Position numbers and translations under genes: made by a program
DNA from: Flavobacteriales bacterium
GTDB lineage: Bacteria > Bacteroidota > Bacteroidia > Flavobacteriales > Crocinitomicaceae
Direction: 5' to 3'
Assembly: GCA_947375085.1 (NCBI GenBank)
Contig: CANCEQ010000194.1
Span: 1-5,932 of the forward strand
Length of the DNA stretch: 5,932 nucleotides
Shown: in pieces, positions 1 to 5,808 of the stretch
Layout of the letters: the number at the start of each line of letters is the position of its first letter
Position numbering within the stretch: the stretch's first letter is position 1
Notes under the pieces: model-generated
Databases searched by the model: none
The model's input: the letters and a program-made list of their open reading frames with translations, nothing else
What the model was told of the DNA's origin: nothing

Positions 1-542
1 TCTAATGGTCTATATTCTAAACGATTCCACATTCCTGGTTGAGAATCTGGTTGCTCTTTGTAAATTTGAGTTAAATATTGAACATTGAATCTTAAAAAAT
101 CAATAAACTCACATGCTGCATCAATTTCAGCTTGAAACACATTTTTAGATTGACCTAACATAGTAGCTGCATTCATTTTTGATCTAAAAGGTCCAGCTAA
201 TAAATCAGCAGCTTTTAAAAAAATTGCAGCTCTCTGATTCCAATCTAAATTTGCCCATTGTTCTCTTGCTGCTAAAGCTGCTTCAATTGCTTGTTCAACA
301 TGCTTTGCTTCTCCATAATTAAAATGACCTAATACTTTTGAATGATCATGAGGAGGAGTAATTTTTCTTTTATCTTCTGTACGAACCTCTTTTCCACCGA
401 TATACATTGGCACATCAATAGGCGCTTGGTTATACATTTCTTTATATTTTGCTAATAATTCTTCTCTTTCCGGAGAACCCGGAGCATACCCTTTAACAGG
501 TTCATTAATAGCAGTAGGAACTTTAAAAATTGCGTTTGACAT
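1..542 (-). CDS. pruA: L-glutamate gamma-semialdehyde (1-pyrroline-5-carboxylate) dehydrogenase, N-terminal part
   Basis: The first 180 codons of a gene that runs off the left edge; its ATG is at 540-542. The family oxidises glutamate-gamma-semialdehyde to glutamate with NAD+, the second step of proline degradation. The visible protein resembles the N-terminus of the ALDH4 / stand-alone P5C dehydrogenase class. It has GSPERE at residues 22-27, an AIEAALAAREQW helix at 85-96, FLKAADLLAGP at 108-118 and a QAEIDAACEFIDFLRFN stretch at 137-153. Family members are about 540 residues long, so roughly a third is present. The catalytic Cys and Glu and most of the NAD-binding fold lie outside the window and cannot be checked. 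There is no frameshift or stop in the visible part. It is divergent from the small lipoprotein gene at 712, with a 169-bp gap holding promoters for both. The call rests on recalled family similarity and is strong. Confidence 0.93.
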   Translation of the reverse strand, partial: MSNAIFKVPTAINEPVKGYAPGSPEREELLAKYKEMYNQAPIDVPMYIGGKEVRTEDKRKITPPHDHSKVLGHFNYGEAKHVEQAIEAALAAREQWANLDWNQRAAIFLKAADLLAGPFRSKMNAATMLGQSKNVFQAEIDAACEFIDFLRFNVQYLTQIYKEQPDSQPGMWNRLEYRPL

Positions 543-560
543 AATCAATTATTTTTTTTG

Positions 561-590
561 TAAATGTAAGGATTGTAGTTTATCTCACAA
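561..590 (-). promoter_or_regulatory. Probable pruA promoter, Bacteroidota type
   Basis: Read on the minus strand, TTG (588-590) is followed after 19 bases by TACATTTA (561-568). This matches the Bacteroidota sigma consensus TTG-N19-21-TAnnTTTG at every fixed position except the last. The -7 box lies 18 bases from the pruA ATG. The leader between is A-rich and has no Shine-Dalgarno sequence, as is usual in this phylum. Confidence 0.5.
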
Positions 591-684
591 TAAGAAATAT
601 GTTTAAATTATCACAATAAGTAAATATTTTTGTTGGTTAATAAATTATTCAAAAAGTTAAAATAATCGATTCTATTTTATTTCG

Positions 685-692
685 TACATTTG
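685..692 (+). promoter_or_regulatory. Probable -7 box of the small lipoprotein gene
   Basis: TACATTTG is a perfect match to TAnnTTTG and ends 19 bases before the ATG at 712. No TTG is present at the expected 19-21 base spacing upstream, so only the -7 element is supported. The leader to the start codon is nearly pure A and T with no Shine-Dalgarno sequence. Confidence 0.5.
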
Positions 693-711
693 AACTTGTA
701 AAAAAATAAAA

Positions 712-909
712 ATGAAAAAAATATTTGTCTTTTCAATTCTCGCTCTAAGTTATTTAACATCTTGTAATAAAGCTCATTACTGTACATGCACGATTAATGG
801 TACAGTGAATACTGAGACTTATGTCCTTTATAATACGAAAAGAAAAGCGAAAAAGAATTGCAATAAAACAACCAATTCTGAGCGAACATGCTATTTAGAA
901 GCATATTAA
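712..909 (+). CDS. Small cysteine-rich putative lipoprotein (hypothetical)
   Basis: A 65-residue protein that I do not recognise. Residues 1-17 form a classic type II signal peptide: MKK, then a hydrophobic stretch and the lipobox LTSC. Cys18 is therefore the predicted lipidated residue and the mature part is only 48 residues, exported to the envelope. The mature part has four more cysteines (24, 26, 50 and 60), including a CTC pair, which suggests two disulphides or a metal site. It also has a basic patch (KRKAKK, 43-48) and is rich in Thr and Asn. Three things argue that it is a real gene: the signal and lipobox, a perfect -7 box 19 bases upstream, and a strong terminator 15 bases after its stop. 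It stands alone between divergent pruA and convergent icd. Function is unknown; envelope location is inferred from the signal only. Confidence 0.78.
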   Translation: MKKIFVFSILALSYLTSCNKAHYCTCTINGTVNTETYVLYNTKRKAKKNCNKTTNSERTCYLEAY

Positions 910-924
910 AAATAATCTTCCAAT

Positions 925-956
925 AAAAAAGGCTTCGAAATTCGAAGCCTTTTTTT
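925..956. terminator. Bidirectional intrinsic terminator between the lipoprotein gene and icd
   Basis: Six A's (925-930), then GGCTTCGAA (931-939), a single A, TTCGAAGCC (941-949) and seven T's (950-956). In RNA the 9-bp repeat would fold as a stem of at least 7 bp with a 5-nt loop. It has a U tract on either strand, so it can terminate both the plus-strand lipoprotein gene (stop at 909) and the minus-strand icd gene (stop at 975). Confidence 0.92.
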
Positions 957-974
957 ATGATCTCAATATTTCAA

Positions 975-2204
975 TTAAGCCATTTTTTCTTGAATACCTT
1001 TATCTAAAGCTTCTAAAAATTCTTCTGTATAAACATAGTGTTCTCCATGGTTTACTTTATTTCCATGAACACAAACAGCTAAATCTTTCGTCATAATACC
1101 TTTTTCAACTGTTTCTACACAAACTTCTTCAAGTTTAAGACAGAAATCAATTAATTCTTGGTTATTATCTAATTTACCTCTAAATGCTAAACCTCTAGTC
1201 CATGCGAAAATTGAAGCGATTGGATTAGTAGAAGTCTTTCTTCCAGCTTGGTGCTCTCTGTAATGTCTTGTAACAGTTCCGTGAGCAGCTTCAGCTTCCA
1301 TAATTTCTCCATCAGGAGTAACTAAAACAGACGTCATTAATCCTAATGAACCAAATCCTTGAGCAACTGTATCTGATTGAACATCTCCATCATAGTTTTT
1401 ACAAGCCCAAACAAAATTTCCATTCCATTTTAAAGCAGAAGCAACCATATCATCAATTAATCTATGCTCATACGTAATACCAGCTTCTTCATAAAGAGCT
1501 TTGTATTCAGCATCATAAATTTCTTGAAAAATATCTTTAAAGAAACCATCGTATTTCTTTAAAATAGTATTTTTTGTAGATAAGAATAATGGCCATTTTT
1601 TACTTAAAGCCATATTGAAACATGACTTAGCAAATCCACGAATAGATTCTTCAGTATTATACATTGCCATTCCAACTCCATCACCTTTGAAATTGAAAAC
1701 ATCAAATGATTGAACTTCTCCACCATCTTCAGGAGTAAAAGTCATTGTTAATTTACCTTTTCCTCTAAAAACAGCATCAGTCGCTTTATATTGATCTCCG
1801 AAAGCATGACGTCCAACAATAATTGGCGCTGTCCAATTTGTTACTAAACGAGGAACATTTTGACAAACAATCGGTTCACGGAAAACTGTACCATCTAAAA
1901 TGTTACGAATAGTTCCATTAGGAGATTTCCACATAGATTTCAAATTGAACTCTTTTACTCTTTCTTCATCTGGAGTAATCGTAGCACATTTGATACCTAC
2001 TTTGTATTTTTTAATCGCCTCTGCTGCATCAACTGTAATTTGATCATTACTTGCATCACGAGATTCGATTCCTAAATCATAATATTTAATGTCTAAATCG
2101 ATATAAGGTAAAACCAATTTATCTTTGATAAACTTCCAAATGATGCGTGTCATTTCGTCACCATCCAACTCTACAATAGGATTTGCTACTTTAATTTTTG
2201 ACAT
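975..2204 (-). CDS. icd: NADP-dependent isocitrate dehydrogenase, eukaryote-like homodimeric type
   Basis: A complete 409-residue protein that converts isocitrate to 2-oxoglutarate and CO2 with NADP+ in the TCA cycle, in the cytoplasm. It aligns from end to end, from memory, with the mammalian IDH1/IDH2 class rather than with E. coli-type Icd or the roughly 740-residue monomeric enzyme. Visible motifs are GDEMTRIIW (15-23), CATITPDE (73-80), [10 protein letters not shown] (92-101) with the substrate-binding Ser94 and Arg100, Arg109, GRHAFGDQY (131-139) with Arg132 and Tyr139, and [12 protein letters not shown] (209-220). Metal-binding aspartates are D251/D252, D274 and D278 in LIDDMVA and YDGDVQSD. 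The NADP site AAHGTVTRH is at 306-314 and STNP at 325-328. All key residues are intact. It starts at ATG 2202-2204 with its own -7 box. It lies 92 bases after aroE on the same strand and ends at a shared bidirectional terminator. Confidence 0.97.
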   Translation of the reverse strand: MSKIKVANPIVELDGDEMTRIIWKFIKDKLVLPYIDLDIKYYDLGIESRDASNDQITVDAAEAIKKYKVGIKCATITPDEERVKEFNLKSMWKSPNGTIRNILDGTVFREPIVCQNVPRLVTNWTAPIIVGRHAFGDQYKATDAVFRGKGKLTMTFTPEDGGEVQSFDVFNFKGDGVGMAMYNTEESIRGFAKSCFNMALSKKWPLFLSTKNTILKKYDGFFKDIFQEIYDAEYKALYEEAGITYEHRLIDDMVASALKWNGNFVWACKNYDGDVQSDTVAQGFGSLGLMTSVLVTPDGEIMEAEAAHGTVTRHYREHQAGRKTSTNPIASIFAWTRGLAFRGKLDNNQELIDFCLKLEEVCVETVEKGIMTKDLAVCVHGNKVNHGEHYVYTEEFLEALDKGIQEKMA

Positions 2205-2231
2205 AAGATTAATTTTAAAATTCGTTGTTTA

Positions 2232-2239
2232 CAAATATA
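2232..2239 (-). promoter_or_regulatory. Probable -7 box of the icd promoter
   Basis: On the minus strand this reads TATATTTG, a perfect TAnnTTTG match, 27 bases before the icd ATG. The nearest upstream TTG (complement of 2264-2266) is 24 bases away, longer than the usual 19-21. The -33 element is therefore doubtful. The box suggests icd can be transcribed independently of the aroE operon upstream. Confidence 0.5.
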
Positions 2240-2296
2240 GATAAAAGACTTTTAGTTAAAAGACAAAAGCCTTATAATTTTGGTGAAATTACAATT

Positions 2297-3025
2297 TCAT
2301 GAGTTCCAAATTTCCCAAGCTTTTAACGCTTGTTGATGAAGCATAGATTCTCCATTTAATGTAGTTGCTCCGAATTCTTTTGATTTTTTTAAAAATACAG
2401 TTTGAACCGGATTGTAAATTAAATCCACTACTAAATGATCTTGAGTTAAATATTCAAAAGGAAATGGTATGCAATCTTCTAAGTTTGGGTAAGTACCAAC
2501 AGGAGTGCAATTTACAATAACTTTACATGCTCGAAGCATATGCTCGTTAATATCATTATATCCAAATTGATTTTCATTTTCAGGATTTCTTGAAATAAAT
2601 ATCACATCAATTCCAAGTGATTTAAAAACATATTCAACTGCCTTTGAAGCTCCACCTGTTCCAAGAATTAAAGCTCTCTCATGTAAATTCGTTAGAAAAG
2701 GTTTAATAGATTGATGAAATCCGAAAGCATCCGTATTGTGACCAATAATATTACCGTCTTTAAATTGAATTACATTGACAGCTCCAATTTTTAAAACCTC
2801 TTCAGAAAGTTTGTCTAAATAAGGTAGGACTTCTTGTTTGTAAGGTATTGTGACATTTAAACCTTTTAAATTTTCTTTCTTTACTATTTCAGATAGAAAT
2901 TCAATTGAAGGAATTTCAAAATTTAAAAATTCACCATCAATATTGTTTTTCAGAAAAAAATCGGTGAAAAATGATTTTGAAAATGAATGTGACAACGATT
3001 TTCCTAGTAATCCAAATTTAAGCAT
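2297..3025 (-). CDS. aroE: Shikimate 5-dehydrogenase
   Basis: A 242-residue enzyme of the shikimate pathway that reduces 3-dehydroshikimate to shikimate with NADPH. The substrate-binding SLSHSFS loop is at residues 10-16. NVTIPYK (57-63) carries the catalytic Lys63 and NTDAFGF (97-103) the catalytic Asp99. The NADP-binding loop GTGGAS is at 122-127, NCTPVGTYPN at 172-181, DLIYNP at 201-206 and NGESMLHQQA at 224-233. The length is at the short end for AroE but all motifs are present. The start chosen is the ATG at 3023-3025, which gives MLKFGLLG, the normal AroE N-terminus. A TTG at 3037 would add only four residues inside the dedA gene and is less likely. The start overlaps the dedA stop by 8 bp (ATGCTTAA), which suggests translational coupling. 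It is the last gene of the rhodanese-dedA-aroE operon. Confidence 0.95.
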   Translation of the reverse strand: MLKFGLLGKSLSHSFSKSFFTDFFLKNNIDGEFLNFEIPSIEFLSEIVKKENLKGLNVTIPYKQEVLPYLDKLSEEVLKIGAVNVIQFKDGNIIGHNTDAFGFHQSIKPFLTNLHERALILGTGGASKAVEYVFKSLGIDVIFISRNPENENQFGYNDINEHMLRACKVIVNCTPVGTYPNLEDCIPFPFEYLTQDHLVVDLIYNPVQTVFLKKSKEFGATTLNGESMLHQQALKAWEIWNS

Positions 3026-3656
3026 TTTTAGAACCAAATTTAGATTTCAAGATACTCAGTAACATTGGAAATACAGAAATAAAAATGATTCCTAAACAAA
3101 CTAAATCAATATGCTTGCGAATCCATTCAACCTCCCCTAACATATAACCAGCAAGAGTTAAGCTGAAAATCCATAAAAAACCACCAAGAATATCAAATGA
3201 AATAAACTTTTTATAATCCATTTTTCCAACTCCTGCTGCAAATGGAGCAAAAGTTCTAACAAAAGGAACAAAACGTGCCATGATTATGGCCTTTACGCCA
3301 TTTTTATTAAAAAATTCTTCTGTCTTTTCTAAATGTTGAACTTTAACAATCGCTCGACCTCTAAATTTGATATTAAAAATTTTAAGTCCAATCGTTCTAC
3401 CAATCCAATAATTACAATTATCCCCTAATACAGCGGCTACAAAAAGTAAACCTAACAAAGCTGATAAATTTAATTCACCAGAAGCAGCAAATAATCCAGC
3501 AGTAAACAACAATGAATCTCCTGGTAAAAAAGGCATAGCGACTAAACCTGTTTCAATGAAAATAACAAGAAACAAAATAACATAAATTGCAGTACCATAA
3601 TTTGCAAAAATCCATTCAAAATCTAAATGTAAAACGTGTTGGAATAATTCAATCAT
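3018..3656 (-). CDS. DedA-family (VTT domain) membrane protein
   Basis: A 212-residue polytopic inner-membrane protein. Hydrophobic segments lie roughly at 22-40, 47-60, 65-80, 133-143, 152-173 and 183-203. The family signatures are clear: FIETGLVAMPFLPGDSLLF (33-51) and ARFVPFVRTFAPFAAG (127-142). The acidic and basic residues known to matter in E. coli DedA proteins such as YqjA (E39, D51, R130, R136) have counterparts with identical spacing here at E35, D47, R128 and R134. Some DedA members recycle undecaprenyl phosphate, the carrier for cell-wall and surface polysaccharide; others affect membrane potential or phospholipids. Which substrate applies here cannot be read from the sequence. 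It starts at ATG 3654-3656, 11 bp after the rhodanese gene, and its stop overlaps the aroE start, so it is the middle gene of a three-gene operon. Confidence 0.92.
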   Translation of the reverse strand: MIELFQHVLHLDFEWIFANYGTAIYVILFLVIFIETGLVAMPFLPGDSLLFTAGLFAASGELNLSALLGLLFVAAVLGDNCNYWIGRTIGLKIFNIKFRGRAIVKVQHLEKTEEFFNKNGVKAIIMARFVPFVRTFAPFAAGVGKMDYKKFISFDILGGFLWIFSLTLAGYMLGEVEWIRKHIDLVCLGIIFISVFPMLLSILKSKFGSKNA

Positions 3657-3667
3657 AAATTCAATAA

Positions 3668-3982
3668 TTAATAAGTTTCTAATGTATTATCTATATTTTC
3701 AATCCAAGCTAAAATACCTCCTTCAACAACATATAAATCCGAATGTCCTTTTTCACGTTCTAAATAATTAGCGACAACTTCTGCTCTTCTACCAGACTTA
3801 CAAAGTAAAACTATTTTTTTAGAATTAGAGTTTGGAATATCACTAGTTCCAATTTCATTCATTGGTATATGTATTGAAGGGATAGCACATATTTCCCTTT
3901 CGTATAATTCCCTAATATCAACTACCAAACAATCAGGTTGATTAATAATTTTATTAAGCTCAACTACAGAAATAAAATTCAT
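3668..3982 (-). CDS. Single-domain rhodanese-like protein (putative sulfurtransferase)
   Basis: A 104-residue protein that is one rhodanese domain with no signal peptide, so it is predicted cytoplasmic. It resembles small GlpE/PspE-type sulfurtransferases, which carry a persulfide on a catalytic cysteine. VDIRE (21-25) is the usual V-D-x-R-E motif. The active-site loop CKSGRR (61-66) has the catalytic Cys61 and the six-residue length typical of sulfur-transferring members. VVEGGILAW (85-93) is the conserved C-terminal motif. An active enzyme is therefore likely, but the acceptor is unknown. It is the first gene of the operon with dedA and aroE and is divergent from the NusG paralog. The ATG at 3980-3982 lies 15 bases after a perfect -7 box, which supports this start. 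Confidence 0.92.
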   Translation of the reverse strand: MNFISVVELNKIINQPDCLVVDIRELYEREICAIPSIHIPMNEIGTSDIPNSNSKKIVLLCKSGRRAEVVANYLEREKGHSDLYVVEGGILAWIENIDNTLETY

Positions 3983-3997
3983 TCTTCACTTTTTCGA

Positions 3998-4030
3998 CAA
4001 ATATAGACAGAAACAATTGAAAACGATCAA
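3998..4030 (-). promoter_or_regulatory. Probable promoter of the rhodanese-dedA-aroE operon
   Basis: On the minus strand, TTG (4028-4030) precedes TATATTTG (3998-4005) by 22 bases. The -7 box is a perfect TAnnTTTG match; the spacer is one base longer than the usual 19-21. The box is 15 bases from the rhodanese ATG. A second TATATTTG faces the other way at 4063-4070, so the 112-bp gap holds divergent promoters. Confidence 0.55.
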
Positions 4031-4062
4031 AGAAGTCTAATCAAAATAAAGTCAGAATATTG

Positions 4063-4070
4063 TATATTTG
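4063..4070 (+). promoter_or_regulatory. Probable -7 box of the NusG-paralog gene
   Basis: TATATTTG is a perfect match to TAnnTTTG, ending 24 bases before the ATG at 4095. No TTG lies at the proper distance upstream, so the -33 element is weak or absent. The leader to the ATG is A-rich with no Shine-Dalgarno sequence. Confidence 0.5.
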
Positions 4071-4094
4071 TAAAAACAAATCATAAATAGAAAA

Positions 4095-4616
4095 ATGTTA
4101 GAGAACATAGATATAAAGGAGAATTGGTTCGCAATTTATACTATGCCTAGAGCAGAAAAAAAAGTCTATGAAAGATTAGTTGAAATTGGAGTAACTTCCT
4201 ATTTACCACTTATAACATCTATTAGAATTTGGAGCGATCGAAAGAAAAAGGTAACAACTCCATTAATTTCTTCTTATGTCTTTGTTAAGATAGAAGAAGA
4301 AAAATTGATTTCACTCTATCAGATACAAGGCGTTACGGGTGTCTTAAAATACCTGAAAAAACCAGCTATAATAAGAGATACTGAAATTGAAAATTTAAAA
4401 ATATTGTTATCTGATTCTGATAATTTTTCAATTTTAGACAATCCTATTTTTGAAAAAGGAGAAACTGTACGGGTTTTAAAAGGTCCATTTCAAGGATTAA
4501 TTGCACAATTCTATGAAAACAAGGGCAAACATAGAGTAATAGTAACAATAGATAGTATAACTACTGGTTTTGAAGTAAATGTTCCTTCATCATTTTTAGA
4601 GAAATTCAACAACTAA
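4095..4616 (+). CDS. NusG/RfaH-like transcription antiterminator (UpxY type)
   Basis: A 173-residue NusG paralog. The N-terminal NGN domain spans about 10-105 and begins with NWFAIYTMPRAEKKVYERL (10-28). It contains WSDRKKKVTTPLISSYVFV (46-64), the pattern I associate with UpxY-type regulators of Bacteroidota. The C-terminal KOW domain spans about 118-170 and carries GETVRVLKGPFQG (122-134). NGN domains bind RNA polymerase and suppress pausing and termination. UpxY/RfaH-type paralogs usually act on one long operon, typically capsule or O-antigen genes, and usually sit at its start. Here no polysaccharide gene follows on the plus strand: the stop codon overlaps convergent nadC by 4 bp. It is unlikely to be the housekeeping NusG, which normally neighbours secE and ribosomal protein genes and lacks this WSDR pattern. 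The target operon is not visible. Confidence 0.88.
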   Translation: MLENIDIKENWFAIYTMPRAEKKVYERLVEIGVTSYLPLITSIRIWSDRKKKVTTPLISSYVFVKIEEEKLISLYQIQGVTGVLKYLKKPAIIRDTEIENLKILLSDSDNFSILDNPIFEKGETVRVLKGPFQGLIAQFYENKGKHRVIVTIDSITTGFEVNVPSSFLEKFNN

Positions 4617-5455
4617 CTAAAAGTTGCTTTTAAACTCATGTCAAGACTAGTAAAACTATGAGTTAGTGCACCTACTGAAATAAAATCAACACCCGTTTCA
4701 GCATATTCACGAATCGTTTCTAACGTAATACCACCAGAAGCTTCCGTTTCATATTTTGAAGGAATAGTAGGCAAAATAGCTTTGATTCTTTCAGGTGTAA
4801 AATTATCTAGCATTATTCTATCTACATTTCCAACTTCAAGAACTTGACGTAATTCTTCTTCATCACGAACCTCAACTTCGATTTTTAATTTTTTTCCGGT
4901 AGAAATAAGATATTCATTTGTTCTTTGGATTGCTTGAGGAATACCACCAGCATAATCAATATGATTGTCTTTCAACATAATCATGTCATATAAAGCAAAA
5001 CGATGATTATGCCCCCCACCTATTCTTACAGCCCATTTCTCCATATAACGAATACCTGGAGTCGTTTTTCTAGTATCTAATAATTTAGTCGAACAACCAC
5101 AACCATCCAATAATTTTACGATTTTATTTGTTTGAGTAGCTATTCCACTCATTCTCTGCATAAAATTTAAAACTAAACGTTCTGTAGCTAAAATTGATCT
5201 TGAGCTACCTTTCACTTCTAAAGCAATATCACCTACAGAAACCAAATTCCCATCTTTTATAAAAATAGTAACCTCTAAAGATGGGTCAAATCGATGAAAA
5301 ATACGCTCTGCTAATTCTACACCAGCTAAAATACCATTATCCTTAATAATTAATTTAGCGTGACCAATTGCATCTATAGGAACACAAGATAAAGAAGAAT
5401 GATCACCATCACCTATATCTTCAAGAAGCGCATTGTCAATTATTTCATCAATCAT
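4613..5455 (-). CDS. nadC: Nicotinate-nucleotide pyrophosphorylase (carboxylating), quinolinate phosphoribosyltransferase
   Basis: A complete 280-residue enzyme of de novo NAD synthesis that joins quinolinate to PRPP and releases CO2 to give nicotinate mononucleotide. The length is normal for the family. Motifs are ALLEDIGDGDHSS near the N-terminus (9-21), TERLVLNFMQRMSGIAT (91-107) with the substrate arginines, DTRKTTPG (127-134), RIGGGHNHR (144-152) and LKDNH (161-165). The acidic EVEV (193-196), MLDN (215-218) and SGGI (240-243) close the phosphate-binding barrel. All expected active-site positions appear intact. It starts at ATG 5453-5455. I see no clear TAnnTTTG box upstream; TATCTTTA (complement of 5477-5484) is a weak candidate. 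It is downstream of the rRNA operon end on the same strand, separated by two terminators. Neither nadA nor nadB is in the window. Its stop overlaps that of the convergent NusG paralog, with no terminator between. Confidence 0.97.
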   Translation of the reverse strand: MIDEIIDNALLEDIGDGDHSSLSCVPIDAIGHAKLIIKDNGILAGVELAERIFHRFDPSLEVTIFIKDGNLVSVGDIALEVKGSSRSILATERLVLNFMQRMSGIATQTNKIVKLLDGCGCSTKLLDTRKTTPGIRYMEKWAVRIGGGHNHRFALYDMIMLKDNHIDYAGGIPQAIQRTNEYLISTGKKLKIEVEVRDEEELRQVLEVGNVDRIMLDNFTPERIKAILPTIPSKYETEASGGITLETIREYAETGVDFISVGALTHSFTSLDMSLKATFS

Positions 5456-5514
5456 AACTAGAAAAATTATATACTATAAAGATATTAAATCTTTTTTAAA
5501 TAAATTAGAGAATA

Positions 5515-5557
5515 AGGTTAAGATTGAAATTTAGGTTAAGGTTGAGGCTAAGATAAA
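5515..5557. repeat. Short degenerate direct repeats in the spacer upstream of nadC
   Basis: AGGTTAAGATTGA at 5515-5527 recurs at 5533-5545 with one mismatch (AGGTTAAGGTTGA). A weaker third copy, AGGCTAAGAT, is at 5545-5554. The rest of the spacer from 5456 to 5604 is AT-rich, without a gene or clear hairpin. Function is unknown; it could be replication slippage or a binding site for a regulator of nadC. Confidence 0.45.
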
Positions 5558-5604
5558 GAATGATTAGCATTAGACATTTACTACAGCTAAATAAAATAAA
5601 ACAT

Positions 5605-5659
5605 ATAAACACAAAAAAACCCGTTACAAGTTCATGTAACGGGTTTTTAAAAAGTGGCA
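5605..5659. repeat. Direct repeat copy 1: terminator plus 5S 3'-terminal sequence
   Basis: These 55 bases are identical to 5760-5813 apart from one extra A in the A tract (seven against six). The unit holds the upstream ATAAACAC, the whole terminator hairpin and the last bases of a 5S gene (complement of GTGGCA). The copies are 155 bp apart. The identity shows a duplication of the rRNA operon's 3' end. Confidence 0.93.
5613..5648 (-). terminator. Distal rRNA-operon terminator (duplicate)
   Basis: A perfect 9-bp stem, CCCGTTACA (5620-5628) and TGTAACGGG (5635-5643), with a 6-nt loop. Read leftwards it is followed by a seven-U tract (complement of 5613-5619). It also has five T's on the plus side, so it may work both ways. 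It is the last barrier between the rRNA operon and nadC. Confidence 0.9.
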
Positions 5660-5742
5660 CCGTGACAGACATCTGGTAGTTCGACTTAATCTCCCATCCG
5701 CCAGCTGGCGGACACGCGTACCATCAGCCATTAAATCTTAAC
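5654..5742 (-). pseudogene. Decayed, rearranged 5S rRNA remnant
   Basis: Blocks of the neighbouring 5S gene recur here in order on the minus strand. GTTAAG is at 5737-5742 and GCTGATGGTAC (11 of 11) at 5718-5728. TGGGAGATTAAGTCGA (15 of 16) is at 5681-5696 and the terminal TGCCAC at 5654-5659. The 5' half of 5S, including the conserved CCGAACAGAGAAG region, is missing. The helix IV region is replaced by a GC-rich palindrome, and 21 nt (5660-5680) interrupt the last helix. It cannot form a normal 5S rRNA. It is probably a relic of a tandem duplication of 5S plus terminator. Confidence 0.82.
5697..5712. repeat. 16-bp perfect GC-rich palindrome
   Basis: TCCGCCAGCTGGCGGA is its own reverse complement and has 12 G/C of 16 in otherwise AT-rich surroundings. 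As RNA it gives a 6-bp stem with an AGCU tetraloop. It sits inside the 5S remnant where helix IV should be. It may belong to a dispersed palindromic repeat family; that is a guess from its form. Confidence 0.85.
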
Positions 5743-5759
5743 ATCAGCAAAAAAAACTC

Positions 5760-5808
5760 ATAAACACAAAAAACCCGTTACAAGTTCATGTAACGGGTTT
5801 TTAAAAAG

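Noticed and set aside
2246..2262. Small hairpin CTTTT/AAAAG between aroE and icd as a terminator
   Set aside because: Only five weak pairs, mostly A-U, in a region where such repeats arise easily by chance; no reliable terminator is seen here.
2850..3062. A 70-codon open frame on the plus strand
   Set aside because: It lies wholly antisense to the start of aroE and the end of dedA, has no promoter box or recognisable domain, and its composition reflects the opposite-strand coding.
4633..4664. Inverted repeat AACTCAT/ATGAGTT just after the antiterminator stop as a terminator
   Set aside because: The loop is 18 nt, there is no T tract on the plus strand, and it lies in the well-conserved nadC C-terminal coding region.
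5654..5742. A second functional 5S rRNA gene
   Set aside because: The 5' half is missing, so helices I and II cannot form, and helix IV is replaced; it is annotated as a remnant.
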